From assembly GCA_017255395.1 (NCBI GenBank), contig JAFKDC010000006.1, positions 1-41,574 of the forward strand: a stretch of 41,574 nt of DNA, in the 5' to 3' direction. Below are positions 1 to 7,594 of this stretch, piece by piece; the first letter of the stretch is position 1; the number at the start of each line of letters is the position of its first letter. Position numbers and translations under genes: made by a program. Origin of the DNA: Enemella evansiae (lineage in GTDB: Bacteria > Pseudomonadota > Alphaproteobacteria > Rhodobacterales > Rhodobacteraceae). Below the pieces are notes generated by a model, which made no database searches, was not told the origin of the DNA, and saw only the letters and a list, made by a program, of their open reading frames with translations.

Positions 1-73
1 GCTCCAAATCCGGATTGCGGTGCTCAACCGCTACACTGCCCTTGGCATACCCGTCACAAAGCCCGTAGGATAA
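1..73 (+). CDS. 3' tail of an unidentified gene entering from the left (possibly a transposase)
   Basis: Reading from base 2, an open frame gives about 23 residues ending IPVTKPVG before a TAA at 71-73. The rest of the gene is outside the window. The peptide (IRIAVLNRYTALGIP) looks like ordinary coding sequence, and its position at the edge of an AT-richer, gene-free stretch would suit the end of a mobile-element gene. That assignment is a guess, because no catalytic motif is visible. It could also be a chance open frame. Confidence 0.3.
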   Translation, partial: LQIRIAVLNRYTALGIPVTKPVG

Positions 74-623
74 GTCCGTCCCGGGAAAGGGGAAGTGCGC
101 TCAGACCCCGATTTGTGCAACAGAGCCCCCTTCACCTGATGCAATGCCGAACTTCAATTTGGAACGCGCTATAAGTAAGTACCAATAATTATTCCGTCGT
201 CCCGATGAACGTTTAGCAACGATCAAAGTCGCGAAAACTATAGAAATTATGATGAGGTCTTCAGTACCCACAACGTGCCTCCGCATAGCTCCCCTGCGGG
301 CGCAAGCCCGCCGTCCAAACGATAGCTAAGAAGAGACCACCTCTTCATATCAACTAAAGCTGGATTAAAGTGGAGAATTGAGCAGTCTGGCACCTCTTGT
401 AGTTACATCTTCTTAAGGAAGAATAATTTACTCGTGCGCGGCACGCAAGTCGTTTCACGCTATCAGGACGCGAGTTAGCCTCCCTGCCTCCCTATGTTCC
501 ATGTTCGATAGTCGCCAAGACAGCGCCGACCCGCGGGGTGGCGCTTCCGGCGGTGGCAGCATGGCAGTTTATGCCTGCAAAATCCGTAGAACCTCACCGT
601 CGCACACGGACCTCACCGAAGCG

Positions 624-639
624 CCGCCCCGGGGGGCGG
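624..639. repeat. GC hairpin abutting a palindrome
   Basis: CCGCCCC at 624-630 pairs with GGGGCGG at 633-639 across a two-base spacer. It directly abuts the 30-bp palindrome at 640-669. It could contribute to termination of transcription coming leftward from the membrane-protein gene at 827-1294, but it has no T-tract. Confidence 0.45.
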
Positions 640-669
640 GTCATGCCGGAGGCATGCCTCCGGCATGAC
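640..669. repeat. 30-bp perfect palindrome
   Basis: The half-site GTCATGCCGGAGGCA is followed immediately by its exact reverse complement, giving a 30-bp palindrome with no spacer and SphI-type GCATGC at its centre. The symmetry breaks at bases 639 and 670. It lies about 160 bp beyond the stop of the minus-strand membrane-protein gene. It could be a terminator cruciform, a dispersed palindromic element or a recombination site, and the sequence alone does not decide. Confidence 0.75.
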
Positions 670-826
670 GCTGGCGCGGCGGCTGCGCCTTGATTCCGCG
701 CCGGGTGGCAAGCGCGACGTTTAGGTCTGACAAGGGCAACCGGTCCGTTGCGTAACAAGCGCGAGAGCCGAGTTCCGACAGACGCAGCAGGCAACTGGCC
801 CTCTCCGCCGCCACCCTCGCCACATC

Positions 827-1294
827 TCACCCTGTCACCAACGCCCACAAACACGTCCAGCCCGAGGCCGCTCCGCAGAGCGAATGGCCCACCTTCTCAC
901 CCATCAGGTAGAGGAACCCCGCGAAGGCGAAGCCATGTGTGAACAGCACCATCCGCGCACGGCCGTCCAGCGCCGTGCGGGTCAGCGCCGCGTTCAGGTC
1001 CGGGAAGGAGCGGTTCAGCCGCCGGTATTCGCGGCTCATGGTCGTCACGATGTCGTAGTGCTGCCGCAGCGCCGAGCCGTTCACCCATGTGAACCCGGCA
1101 ATCGCCACGATGAACAGCCCCGCGAAGACCACGCCCATCTCCTGCGCGTAGAAATGCAGGAAACCGAAGAGCGGAATGTACGAGGTGATGAACATCCCCC
1201 AGATGAAATCGATCTTCTGCCAGGCGATCATGTAGACCCGCAGGTATTCCAGCAGTTCCTTCTCGCGCGCCTCGCGCTCTATCGGGCCGTTCAT
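827..1294 (-). CDS. Small integral membrane protein of unknown function
   Basis: A 155-residue protein that I do not recognise. It begins with a charged, probably helical segment (MNGPIEREAREKELLEYLR), followed by three hydrophobic stretches. Two lie close together in the first half (around IWGMFITSYIPLFGFLHFY and VVFAGLFIVAIAGFTW) and one near the C-terminus (VLFTHGFAFAGFLYLM). Between the second and third is a soluble loop rich in Arg. I chose the ATG at 1294 rather than upstream starts because a GAGGG sits about 10 bases upstream and the extension is low-complexity Arg/Trp. It is divergent from rlmJ, so the two genes probably share a promoter region at 1295-1467. Confidence 0.75.
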   Translation of the reverse strand: MNGPIEREAREKELLEYLRVYMIAWQKIDFIWGMFITSYIPLFGFLHFYAQEMGVVFAGLFIVAIAGFTWVNGSALRQHYDIVTTMSREYRRLNRSFPDLNAALTRTALDGRARMVLFTHGFAFAGFLYLMGEKVGHSLCGAASGWTCLWALVTG

Positions 1295-1467
1295 GCCATG
1301 CAATACCCTCAGCACTCGACGCCAGCCTAGCGCCGCGCCGCGCCAACTCAAGGCCGCCGTTGCGCGGGCGCCCAGGGCCGCCCAAAGCCCCCCGCAAAAC
1401 CCGCCCCGCGGGCAGGACCCGGCAGTCGCCCCTTCATCCCCCCGCCGAAACCGCGTAGACCCCTGCC

Positions 1468-2244
1468 ATGCTGTCCTATCAACACGCCTATCACGCCGGA
1501 AATCTCGCTGACGTGCACAAGCACGCGGCGCTGGCCCATGTCTGCGACTACCTGACCCGCAAGGACAAGCCGCTCAGCTACATAGAGACCCACGCGGGCC
1601 GGGGTCTCTACGACCTGCGCAGCCCCGAGGCCAGCCGGACCGGCGAGGCCGAGCAAGGCATCCTGCGCGCCGCCCCGTGGTTCCCCGACGACCATCCCTA
1701 TAGCCGCGCCCGCGCGCGCATCGCCCAGACCCACGGCCCCGACGCCTACCCCGGCTCGCCGCTGATCGCCCGCACGCTGCTGCGCGCCACCGACAGCCTG
1801 CACCTTGCGGAACTGCATCCACAGGAACACGCCGCCCTGCGCAGCGCGCTGCGGGCGCCGAATGTGCATGTGCACCATCAGGACGGCTTTGCCCTGGCGC
1901 AAAGCCTTTGCCCGCCGACGCCGCGCCGGGGCCTGATGCTGGTGGACCCAAGCTGGGAGATGAAAGAAGATTACGTCTCGGTGCCGAAGTTCCTTCAGCA
2001 GATCCATGCGAAGTGGAACGTCGGCGTGCTGATCCTGTGGTACCCGATCCTCTCGGACGCCACGCATCGCCCGATGACCCGCGCGCTGGCCGGGGCCTTC
2101 CCCGAGGGGCTGATGCACGAGGTTGCCTTCCCGCCCGCGCGCAAGGGCCACCGGATGACCGGCTCTGGCCTCTTCGCGGTGAACCCTCCCTGGGGGTTGG
2201 CCGAGGCGCTGGCGCGCCTGTCGGACCGCTTCGCCGCGCTGTGA
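1468..2244 (+). CDS. rlmJ: 23S rRNA (adenine(2030)-N6)-methyltransferase RlmJ
   Basis: Predicted SAM-dependent methyltransferase that modifies A2030 of 23S rRNA. The 258 residues are slightly shorter than the E. coli enzyme (about 280). The N-terminus (MLSYQHAYHAGNLADVHKH) is the family signature and ETHAGRGLYDL is the SAM-binding segment. The catalytic motif reads DPSWE at residue 160, where the usual form is DPPYE or DPPFE. The substitution of the second Pro by Ser is worth noting, though the Asp and first Pro are kept. The gene is divergent from the small membrane protein and followed 87 bp later by the TerB-like pair, with no functional link evident. Confidence 0.93.
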   Translation: MLSYQHAYHAGNLADVHKHAALAHVCDYLTRKDKPLSYIETHAGRGLYDLRSPEASRTGEAEQGILRAAPWFPDDHPYSRARARIAQTHGPDAYPGSPLIARTLLRATDSLHLAELHPQEHAALRSALRAPNVHVHHQDGFALAQSLCPPTPRRGLMLVDPSWEMKEDYVSVPKFLQQIHAKWNVGVLILWYPILSDATHRPMTRALAGAFPEGLMHEVAFPPARKGHRMTGSGLFAVNPPWGLAEALARLSDRFAAL

Positions 2245-2331
2245 TCCCCTTGCTGGCAATCGGCGTGTTTCCCCGTGACCGCGGCGGTGCGCGGTGCTAG
2301 GATTCGGACAACCGGAAAAGGGGGCAAGCCC

Positions 2332-2775
2332 ATGTTCGAGCACCTGAAATCCTTCTTCGACCGCAAGGCTCCGGTGCCGAAGCCGCTGCCGGAACCGGAC
2401 GCCAAGCTGGCGCTCGGTGTGCTGCTGGTCCGCACCGCCTGGGCGGACAAGGCCTACCTCTTCGAGGAAATCGAACAGATCGACCGTATCCTCGCCCATG
2501 ACAACGGGTTGAACGCCGTCGAGGCGGCCAAGATGCGTGCCACCTGCGAGCGGCTGGCGCATGAGATCCACGACGACATGCACATGGCCGAGCTGATCCG
2601 CGAAAGCGTCGATTACACCCACCGCCAGGAAACGGTGCAGTCGCTCTGGGCCGTCGCCCATGCGGACGGCATCACCGACGAGCGCGAATCCGCCCTGGTC
2701 GAACTGATCGAATCGACGCTGGGGATAGAGCCGCAGGATTCCGAGGCCGCGCGGGTGCAGGCCGTCATCCCCTGA
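2332..2775 (+). CDS. TerB family (tellurite-resistance-like) protein, copy 1
   Basis: A 147-residue, all-helical acidic protein with a TerB-type domain: ALGVLLVRTAWADKAY near the N-terminus and a second related half around SLWAVAHADGITDERE. TerB-like domains carry acidic residues proposed to bind metal. Many members have no role in tellurite resistance, and the true function here is unknown. The ATG at 2332 is preferred because GGGGG lies about 8 bases upstream. The N-terminus FEHLKSFFDRK is amphipathic and may associate with membrane or a partner. The next gene is a clear paralogue, so this is a tandem duplication. Confidence 0.85.
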   Translation: MFEHLKSFFDRKAPVPKPLPEPDAKLALGVLLVRTAWADKAYLFEEIEQIDRILAHDNGLNAVEAAKMRATCERLAHEIHDDMHMAELIRESVDYTHRQETVQSLWAVAHADGITDERESALVELIESTLGIEPQDSEAARVQAVIP

Positions 2776-2928
2776 CACAGGCAGACCGCGCCGGGAACAG
2801 GCGCCGTCCCCGGCGTCGGCGCAAAACCATATCCCTGTCGCGGCGTCAGGGGCCGCCGTGCAGTCCGATGCGCCCCGCGCAGTCCTCCGCCATTGCCCCC
2901 TTGCCGCCTCCGGCATATATCCAGACGC

Positions 2929-3369
2929 ATGTTTGCCGATTTCCTCAAGCGCCTGACCGCGCCGCAGCCCGTTCCGCTTGCCGATGTCGACGCGCGGCTG
3001 GCCCTGACCGCGCTGCTGGTGCGCGTCGCCCGTGCCGACGCGCATTACGACGCCTCTGAACAGGCGCGCATCGACCGCATCGCGGCCAACCGCTATGGGC
3101 TGTCGCCCTTCGAGGCCTCGAAGCTGCGCGGCGAGGCGGAGGCGCTGGAGGCCGAGGCCCCCGACACCGTCCGTTTCACCCGCGCCATCAAGGATGCCGT
3201 GCCCTACGAGGACCGTATCGGCGTGATCGAGGCGCTGTGGCAGGTGGTTCTGGCCGACGGCCAGCGCGAGGCCGAAGAGGACGCGCTCTTGCGGCTGGTG
3301 TCCAATCTGCTGGGTATCTCGGACCGCGACTCGGCGCTTGCCCGGCAAAGGGTCGACAACAGCGCCTGA
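2929..3369 (+). CDS. TerB family protein, copy 2
   Basis: A 146-residue protein with the same architecture as the preceding gene. It has an amphipathic start (MFADFLKRL), then LALTALLVRVARADAHYDASE and ALWQVVLADGQREAEED, which align by eye with the two halves of copy 1. The start at 2929 matches the N-terminal pattern of copy 1. No strong Shine-Dalgarno is visible, and the gap to copy 1 is about 150 bp. The paralogues differ at most positions, so the duplication is old. The role is unknown and metal binding is only a family-level expectation. Confidence 0.85.
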   Translation: MFADFLKRLTAPQPVPLADVDARLALTALLVRVARADAHYDASEQARIDRIAANRYGLSPFEASKLRGEAEALEAEAPDTVRFTRAIKDAVPYEDRIGVIEALWQVVLADGQREAEEDALLRLVSNLLGISDRDSALARQRVDNSA

Positions 3370-3765
3370 TCGTCGGCCTGTCGATGGACGACCGGCCCGG
3401 GACCACGGCGGTCGGTGATGCGCTTCGACAAAAGGTCCGTGACCGACTGAACTATGGCCCCGAAGGCCCGGGCCGTGGCCGCAATTTCGGGAAACTGTGG
3501 GAGGCCACCGACCCCGTGCCGGGCCAAACCTGCGCTCTGCCCTGAGGGACGTGTGGCCGCGCGGCGGGTTCGGGTGGTCGGCGGCCCCGGTTTCCGCCTG
3601 CCCCAAGCCGCCTGTCGCCCCCTATCGGACCCGCCCACGCGCCAGGCAGGCGCTTGTGACCTGCCGTCATCTTGGACATTAACCGTCCGGGACAGACGTT
3701 TTCCGGATTGCATCCCGCAAAGGTCCTGCGTCATGCTGCCCGGCATAACGACAGCAAGGTGGGAC
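3370..3765 (+). other. Intergenic region upstream of the ABC importer
   Basis: About 400 bases without a convincing gene. Open frames here are shadows typical of GC-rich DNA. The last 110 bases are less GC-rich and include CTTGGACATTAACC and an AAAGG before an ATG at 3733, so the importer promoter probably lies here. I cannot place -35 and -10 boxes with confidence. Confidence 0.4.
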
Positions 3766-4542
3766 GTGACCAGCCAGGACCCCGTTATCGAGATCCGCGA
3801 TCTGCACAAGGCCTACGGGCAGCTCGAAGTCATCAAGGGCGTGTCCATCTCGGCCCCAAAGGGGCATGTGGTCTCTCTGATCGGCTCTTCGGGCTCTGGC
3901 AAATCCACGCTTCTGCGCTGTTGCAACCTGCTGGAGGACAGCCAGCAGGGCGAAATCCTCTTCAAGGGCGAGCCGGTGCGCTGGAGGGGCGAGGGCCACA
4001 ACCGCCGCCCCGCCGATCCGAAACAGGTGCTGCGCATCCGCACGAACCTGTCGATGGTCTTCCAGCAGTTCAACCTGTGGGCCCATATGACCATCCTCCA
4101 GAATGTGATGGAGGCGCCTTTGACCGTGCTGGGCCGCGACCGGGCCGAGGTCGAGGCCTCTGCCCGCGTCTATCTCGACAAGGTCGGCATCGGCGACAAA
4201 TGCGATGCCTATCCGGCGCAGCTTTCGGGCGGCCAGCAGCAGCGCGCCGCCATCGCGCGCGGGCTGTGCATGGAACCCGAGGCGCTTTTGTTCGACGAAC
4301 CCACCAGCGCACTTGACCCCGAGCTGGAACAGGAGGTCGTCAAGGTCATCAAGGACCTCGCCCGCGAGGGGCGCACCATGATGATCGTCACCCACGACAT
4401 GAAGATGGCCAGCGATGTCAGCGATCACGTCGTGTTCCTGCATCAGGGCCTGATCGAGGAAGAAGGCCCCCCCGATACGCTCTTCGGGGCGCCGAAATCG
4501 GAACGGTTGCAGGGTTTCCTGCGCTCGACCGTTCACGCCTGA
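3766..4542 (+). CDS. Polar amino-acid-type ABC transporter, ATP-binding protein
   Basis: ATPase subunit of an importer of the polar amino acid (HisP/GlnQ-like) type; it energises uptake of the ligand brought by the binding protein encoded next. The 258-residue protein has Walker A GSSGSGKST at residues 40-48, a Q-loop at VFQQFNLW, the signature LSGGQQQR from residue 153, Walker B LLFDEPTSALDPE and the switch His in VTHD. The GTG at 3766 fits the family N-terminus and has AAGGTGGG just upstream. An in-frame ATG at 3733 would add 11 residues. The binding-protein gene follows 61 bp downstream on the same strand. The ligand is probably a cationic amino acid or amine, inferred from the family and from the gamma-glutamylation genes further on. 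Confidence 0.92.
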   Translation: MTSQDPVIEIRDLHKAYGQLEVIKGVSISAPKGHVVSLIGSSGSGKSTLLRCCNLLEDSQQGEILFKGEPVRWRGEGHNRRPADPKQVLRIRTNLSMVFQQFNLWAHMTILQNVMEAPLTVLGRDRAEVEASARVYLDKVGIGDKCDAYPAQLSGGQQQRAAIARGLCMEPEALLFDEPTSALDPELEQEVVKVIKDLAREGRTMMIVTHDMKMASDVSDHVVFLHQGLIEEEGPPDTLFGAPKSERLQGFLRSTVHA

Positions 4543-4603
4543 GGCCACGGCCCAAGGCATAGACAGGCGGGACAGCCGCCGCATGACAACAGGGAGTAAA
4601 ACC

Positions 4604-5332
4604 ATGAAAAACCTTCTGATCGGGACAGCCGTCCTTGCGATGACCGCGGGCGCCGCGCTGGCGCAGGACGTGGTGCGCCTTGGCACCGAGGGCGCCTACC
4701 CTCCGTATAACTTCCTCGACGACAACGGCGAGGTCGCCGGGTTCGAGCGCATCCTTGGCGACGAGTTGTGCAAGCGCGCCGAGCTGACCTGCGAATGGGT
4801 GACCAACGACTGGGATTCGATCATTCCGAACCTGGTGTCGGGCAACTACGACGCCATCATCGCGGGCATGTCGATCACGCCCGAGCGCGAGGAAGTCGTG
4901 GCCTTCACCCAGAACTACACCCCGCCCTCGCCCTCGTCCTACGTCGGCACCTCGGATGGCATCGACCCGACGACGGCGGTGATCGCGGCGCAGACCGGCA
5001 CGATCCAGGCGGCACATGTCTCGACCATGGAAGGCGCGACGCTGGTCGAATTCCCCAGCCCGGACGAGACGGTGGCGGCGGTCATGGGCGGCGAGGCCGA
5101 CCTGACGCTGGCCGACAAGGACTTCCTGATCCCGGCGGTCGAGGAATCCGGCGGCGCGCTGGTCTTCGTCGGCGAGGACATCCCGCTGGGCGGCGGCATC
5201 GGCATGGCCTTCCGCCAGTCCGACCCCGAGCTGCGCGACAAGTTCGACGCGGCGGTCCAGTCGATGAAGGACGACGGCACGCTGAACGAGATGATCCTCG
5301 AGCATCTGGGCGCCGACAGCCCGACCTTCTGA
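4604..5332 (+). CDS. ABC transporter periplasmic substrate-binding protein (family 3 type)
   Basis: Periplasmic receptor of the importer. It has a typical signal peptide (MKNLLIGTAVLAM, cleavage probably after ALA near residue 21) and the mature start QDVVRLGTEGAYPPYNF, characteristic of solute-binding protein family 3. GFERILGDELCKRAELTCEW and the later DLTLADKDF match the two-lobe fold. At 242 residues it is at the short end for the family. The ATG at 4604 has GGAG about 9 bases upstream. A strong intrinsic terminator follows directly after the gene, so this gene and the ATPase form a separate transcription unit made in excess over the permeases, a common arrangement for binding proteins. 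Confidence 0.92.
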   Translation: MKNLLIGTAVLAMTAGAALAQDVVRLGTEGAYPPYNFLDDNGEVAGFERILGDELCKRAELTCEWVTNDWDSIIPNLVSGNYDAIIAGMSITPEREEVVAFTQNYTPPSPSSYVGTSDGIDPTTAVIAAQTGTIQAAHVSTMEGATLVEFPSPDETVAAVMGGEADLTLADKDFLIPAVEESGGALVFVGEDIPLGGGIGMAFRQSDPELRDKFDAAVQSMKDDGTLNEMILEHLGADSPTF

Positions 5333-5356
5333 TCCAACGCAGAAGGCAAACCCGGC

Positions 5357-5393
5357 AAAGGCCCCCGGACCCCGGGGGCCTTTCGCGTTTTTA
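5357..5393 (+). terminator. Intrinsic terminator after the binding-protein gene
   Basis: A perfect 12-bp stem, AAAGGCCCCCGG at 5357-5368 and its complement at 5372-5383, closes a three-base loop. CGCG and TTTTT follow. It lies 24 bases after the stop codon and should terminate or strongly attenuate transcription before the permease genes. Confidence 0.9.
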
Positions 5394-5706
5394 TGGCCCG
5401 GGCCAGAGGAAGCCAGACCTGCCGCCGCTGGCGCGGCAGGCCCTTGCCGTCTTCCGAAGCGGTGGCCTCGGGTGGGCCTCGGGTCCCTGTCGCCTGCCAA
5501 GGCATCCGAACTTCCGCTGGCTGGACCGGGGCCGCCACCCCTGTCCGTCCTGCCCGCCCGGCGCCTGCCGCCGATCGCGGCGCCCGAGGGCATCAGGGCC
5601 GCAGGGCGCCGTCTGACGTCGGGAAACACCAAGGAAAGCCTTGCGCGAGTCGCGGATTTCCGCGCAGTCTGGACAAAACGAGACAGGACTGACAAAGCCC
5701 GCCCAC
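5394..5706 (+). other. Intergenic region between binding protein and first permease
   Basis: About 310 bases with no convincing gene. Because the terminator precedes it, a separate promoter for the two permeases is expected here, but no clear -35/-10 pair or Shine-Dalgarno is obvious. An in-frame TTG at 5641 would extend the permease by 22 residues of unconvincing sequence. Confidence 0.4.
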
Positions 5707-6588
5707 GTGTTTTCCTACTGCTCCGATCCCTCGGCCCTCGAAGGCCTGTCGTGGTTGATGTGCTACCTGACGACGGGCAAGCACATGGCCTTCTACACCT
5801 CTTTCGGGACTGTGCTTTTGTTGCTGGCGATCACCGCGCCGGTTGCCCTTGGCTTCGGGTTCCTTGGCGCCATGTCGGCGCGGGCGCAGTTCGCGCCGCT
5901 GTCCTGGCTGGGCAAGGGCTATATCGCCGTGGTGCGCGGCGTGCCCGACATCGCCTTCTTCCTGTTCTTCGTCATCGCGCTGGACCAGTTCTTCGAATGG
6001 ATCCGGCACGAGGTGAAATGCCCCGACTGGGAGCAACCGATCCGGCAGGGCAACGATTTTGTCGTCTGCGCGGCGGCCAAGCTGCCGCTGGGCAACGCGC
6101 CGCAGATGGTGCACGAGATCTACGGCTTCTCGCTGGCGGTGCTGACCTTCGCCATCGTCTTCGGCGCCTTTGCGGCCAACGTGCTGTTCGGCGCCATGCG
6201 CGCGGTGCCGCGCGCGCAGCTGGAAACCGCCGAAGCCTATGGCATGAGCCAGCGCCAGTGCTTCTGGCGCATCCTGGTGCCGCAGATGTGGGTCTATGCC
6301 CTGCCCGGCCTGTCGAACCTCTGGATGGTGCTGATCAAGGCCACGCCGCTGCTGTTCCTGCTGGGGGTCGAGGACATCGTCTTCTGGGCGCGGGAACTGG
6401 GCGGGGCCAAGACCCCGCGCTTCACCGACTACCCGCATGGCGACTGGCGGATGTGGTACTTTCTTGCGCTGCTGGTCTTCTACCTTGCCTTCACGCGGGT
6501 CTCCGAAGTGGTGCTGGACCGGCTGATGACGCGACTGACCCGAGGGCAGGCCACGCTGGCGGGCGAAGCGCAGAGGAAGGCCGCATGA
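5707..6588 (+). CDS. Polar amino-acid-type ABC transporter permease 1
   Basis: Inner-membrane permease of the HisMQ type. It has several hydrophobic helices and the EAA-type cytoplasmic loop (QLETAEAYGMSQRQCFWRI) that docks with the ATPase. VVRGVPDIAFFLFFV matches the conserved early helix of the family. It is 293 residues long, larger than typical HisM/HisQ, because of an insert of about 35 residues (from HEVKCPDWEQPIRQGNDF onward) that probably faces the periplasm and contains two Cys (CPDW and VVCAA). The GTG at 5707 gives the family-like start VFSYCSDP, but the ribosome-binding site is weak. The second permease follows after 91 bp containing a copy of the repeat element. Confidence 0.88.
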   Translation: MFSYCSDPSALEGLSWLMCYLTTGKHMAFYTSFGTVLLLLAITAPVALGFGFLGAMSARAQFAPLSWLGKGYIAVVRGVPDIAFFLFFVIALDQFFEWIRHEVKCPDWEQPIRQGNDFVVCAAAKLPLGNAPQMVHEIYGFSLAVLTFAIVFGAFAANVLFGAMRAVPRAQLETAEAYGMSQRQCFWRILVPQMWVYALPGLSNLWMVLIKATPLLFLLGVEDIVFWARELGGAKTPRFTDYPHGDWRMWYFLALLVFYLAFTRVSEVVLDRLMTRLTRGQATLAGEAQRKAA

Positions 6589-6605
6589 GCGTGTTTGCCG
6601 AGGTC

Positions 6606-6668
6606 GGAGGGGGCTCTGCCCCCGCGCGTCCCGCGCTCCCCCGGGATATTTCGGGACAGAAGAAACGC
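6606..6668 (+). repeat. Intergenic repeat element, copy 1
   Basis: Composite repeat made of the hairpin GGGGGC/TCT/GCCCCC-like element at 6609-6623, a GC-rich spacer, CCCGGGATATTT and then GGGACAGAAGAAA. It occupies almost the whole gap between the two permease genes, ending about 12 bases before the second start codon. Four further copies are in the window, at 11169-11238 in this orientation and at 16443-16502, 21947-22002 and 41515-41570 inverted. Confidence 0.85.
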
Positions 6669-6679
6669 CGGGGGCGCGC

Positions 6680-7486
6680 ATGAGTTGCTGGGAGACCCTT
6701 GCCGATTACGGGCTGCGCTCGCTGGGGATCGGCGAGCGGCTGTTGCCGCGAGACAATTTCACCCTGTGTCAGCAGGTCGTGCTGATCGGCTCGGGGATGA
6801 TCTGGAACATCTACTTCGGTGTGCTGGCACTGTGTTCGGGGTTCTTCCTCGCGACCGCCGTTGCGCTGGGGAAAGCCGCCAGCAGCCCATGGCTGCGCAA
6901 GCCGGCGGAGTGGTTCATCTTCGTCTTTCGCGGCTCGCCGCTCTTCATCCAGTTCTTCTTCGCCTATTTCGCCTTTCTCAGCCTGAAAAGCGTCTCGCCC
7001 ATCTTCGATCCGCTGACGGCGGCCTGGGCCGGGGCGCTGATCGTGCTGTTCCTGAACACCGCCGCCTATTCGGGCGAGATCTTCTACGGCGCGCTTCTGT
7101 CGATCCCCAAAGGCGATCTGGAGGCGGCGGATGCCTATGGCTTCACCGGCTGGGCCAAGTTCCGCAAGATCACCTGGCCCACGATGCTGCGGCTGGCCTG
7201 GCCCGCCTATACAAACGAGGCGATCTTTCTCTTCCACGCGACCACGCTGGTTTTCTTCTCGGGCTTTCCTGCGTGGCAGCAGCGCGGAGACGCGCTGTAT
7301 TACGCGAGCTATTTCGCGGACAAGACCTTCAACCCCTTCGTGCCCTACCCGATCCTCGCGGGCTATTTCATCGCCCTGACGCTGGTGATCATCGGTCTTT
7401 TCGGCCTGGCGAACCGGCGGCTGAACCGGCACCTGCCGCAGGCAGCCGCCCGGCGACTGAAGATCCGGCCCAACCTGATCCGCTGA
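6680..7486 (+). CDS. Polar amino-acid-type ABC transporter permease 2
   Basis: Second inner-membrane permease of the importer, 268 residues. It has hydrophobic helices at VLIGSGMIWNIYFGVLALCSG and after, the FRGSPLFIQFFF motif of the family, and the EAA loop GDLEAADAYGFTGWAKFRKI. It probably forms the heterodimeric channel with permease 1. The ATG at 6680 has only a loose purine-rich upstream sequence (CGCCGGGGG). It ends 108 bp before the first glutamine-synthetase-like gene, on the same strand. That spacing suggests a functional association between transport and gamma-glutamylation, but a separate operator just ahead of the ligase points to independent regulation. Confidence 0.9.
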   Translation: MSCWETLADYGLRSLGIGERLLPRDNFTLCQQVVLIGSGMIWNIYFGVLALCSGFFLATAVALGKAASSPWLRKPAEWFIFVFRGSPLFIQFFFAYFAFLSLKSVSPIFDPLTAAWAGALIVLFLNTAAYSGEIFYGALLSIPKGDLEAADAYGFTGWAKFRKITWPTMLRLAWPAYTNEAIFLFHATTLVFFSGFPAWQQRGDALYYASYFADKTFNPFVPYPILAGYFIALTLVIIGLFGLANRRLNRHLPQAAARRLKIRPNLIR

Positions 7487-7561
7487 GAATCCCCGCAGCG
7501 CGGCGCCCGGAACCGCGCAAGGCGGGCCTGCCCCTTGCCAGCCCATCGGTCCCGGTCTATC

Positions 7562-7575
7562 AATTTGATCAAATT
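7562..7575. promoter_or_regulatory. 14-bp perfect palindrome, probable operator
   Basis: AATTTGATCAAATT is perfectly symmetric and ends 19 bases before the ATG of the first glutamine-synthetase-like gene. It is AT-rich in a GC-rich surrounding. Its size and position suit a dimeric repressor site, for example a GntR- or PuuR-like regulator, but no such regulator is encoded next to it, so the binder is unknown. Confidence 0.55.
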
Positions 7576-7594
7576 CCAACCCCAAGAGGCCCCC

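Larger units (their letters stand above)
74..826. other. AT-richer gene-free region
   Basis: This stretch has no convincing gene. Bases from about 100 to 520 are clearly AT-richer than the rest of the window, with runs such as ATAATTATT. From about 520 onward the composition returns to GC-rich. A 61-codon frame on the minus strand (101-286) lacks a good ribosome-binding site and a recognisable domain, so I do not call it. The GC-rich part contains the adjacent hairpin and 30-bp palindrome listed separately. The region looks like degraded foreign or intergenic DNA at the end of an inserted element. Confidence 0.5.

Noticed and set aside
101-286. 61-residue minus-strand gene in the AT-rich left edge
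   Set aside because: No ribosome-binding site, no recognisable domain, and AT-rich sequence gives such frames rarely but not convincingly. I left it as uncalled.
1348-3606. A 752-codon minus-strand frame across rlmJ and the TerB genes
   Set aside because: It is antisense to three well-supported genes and has Gly/Arg-rich sequence without domains, typical of GC-rich shadow frames.
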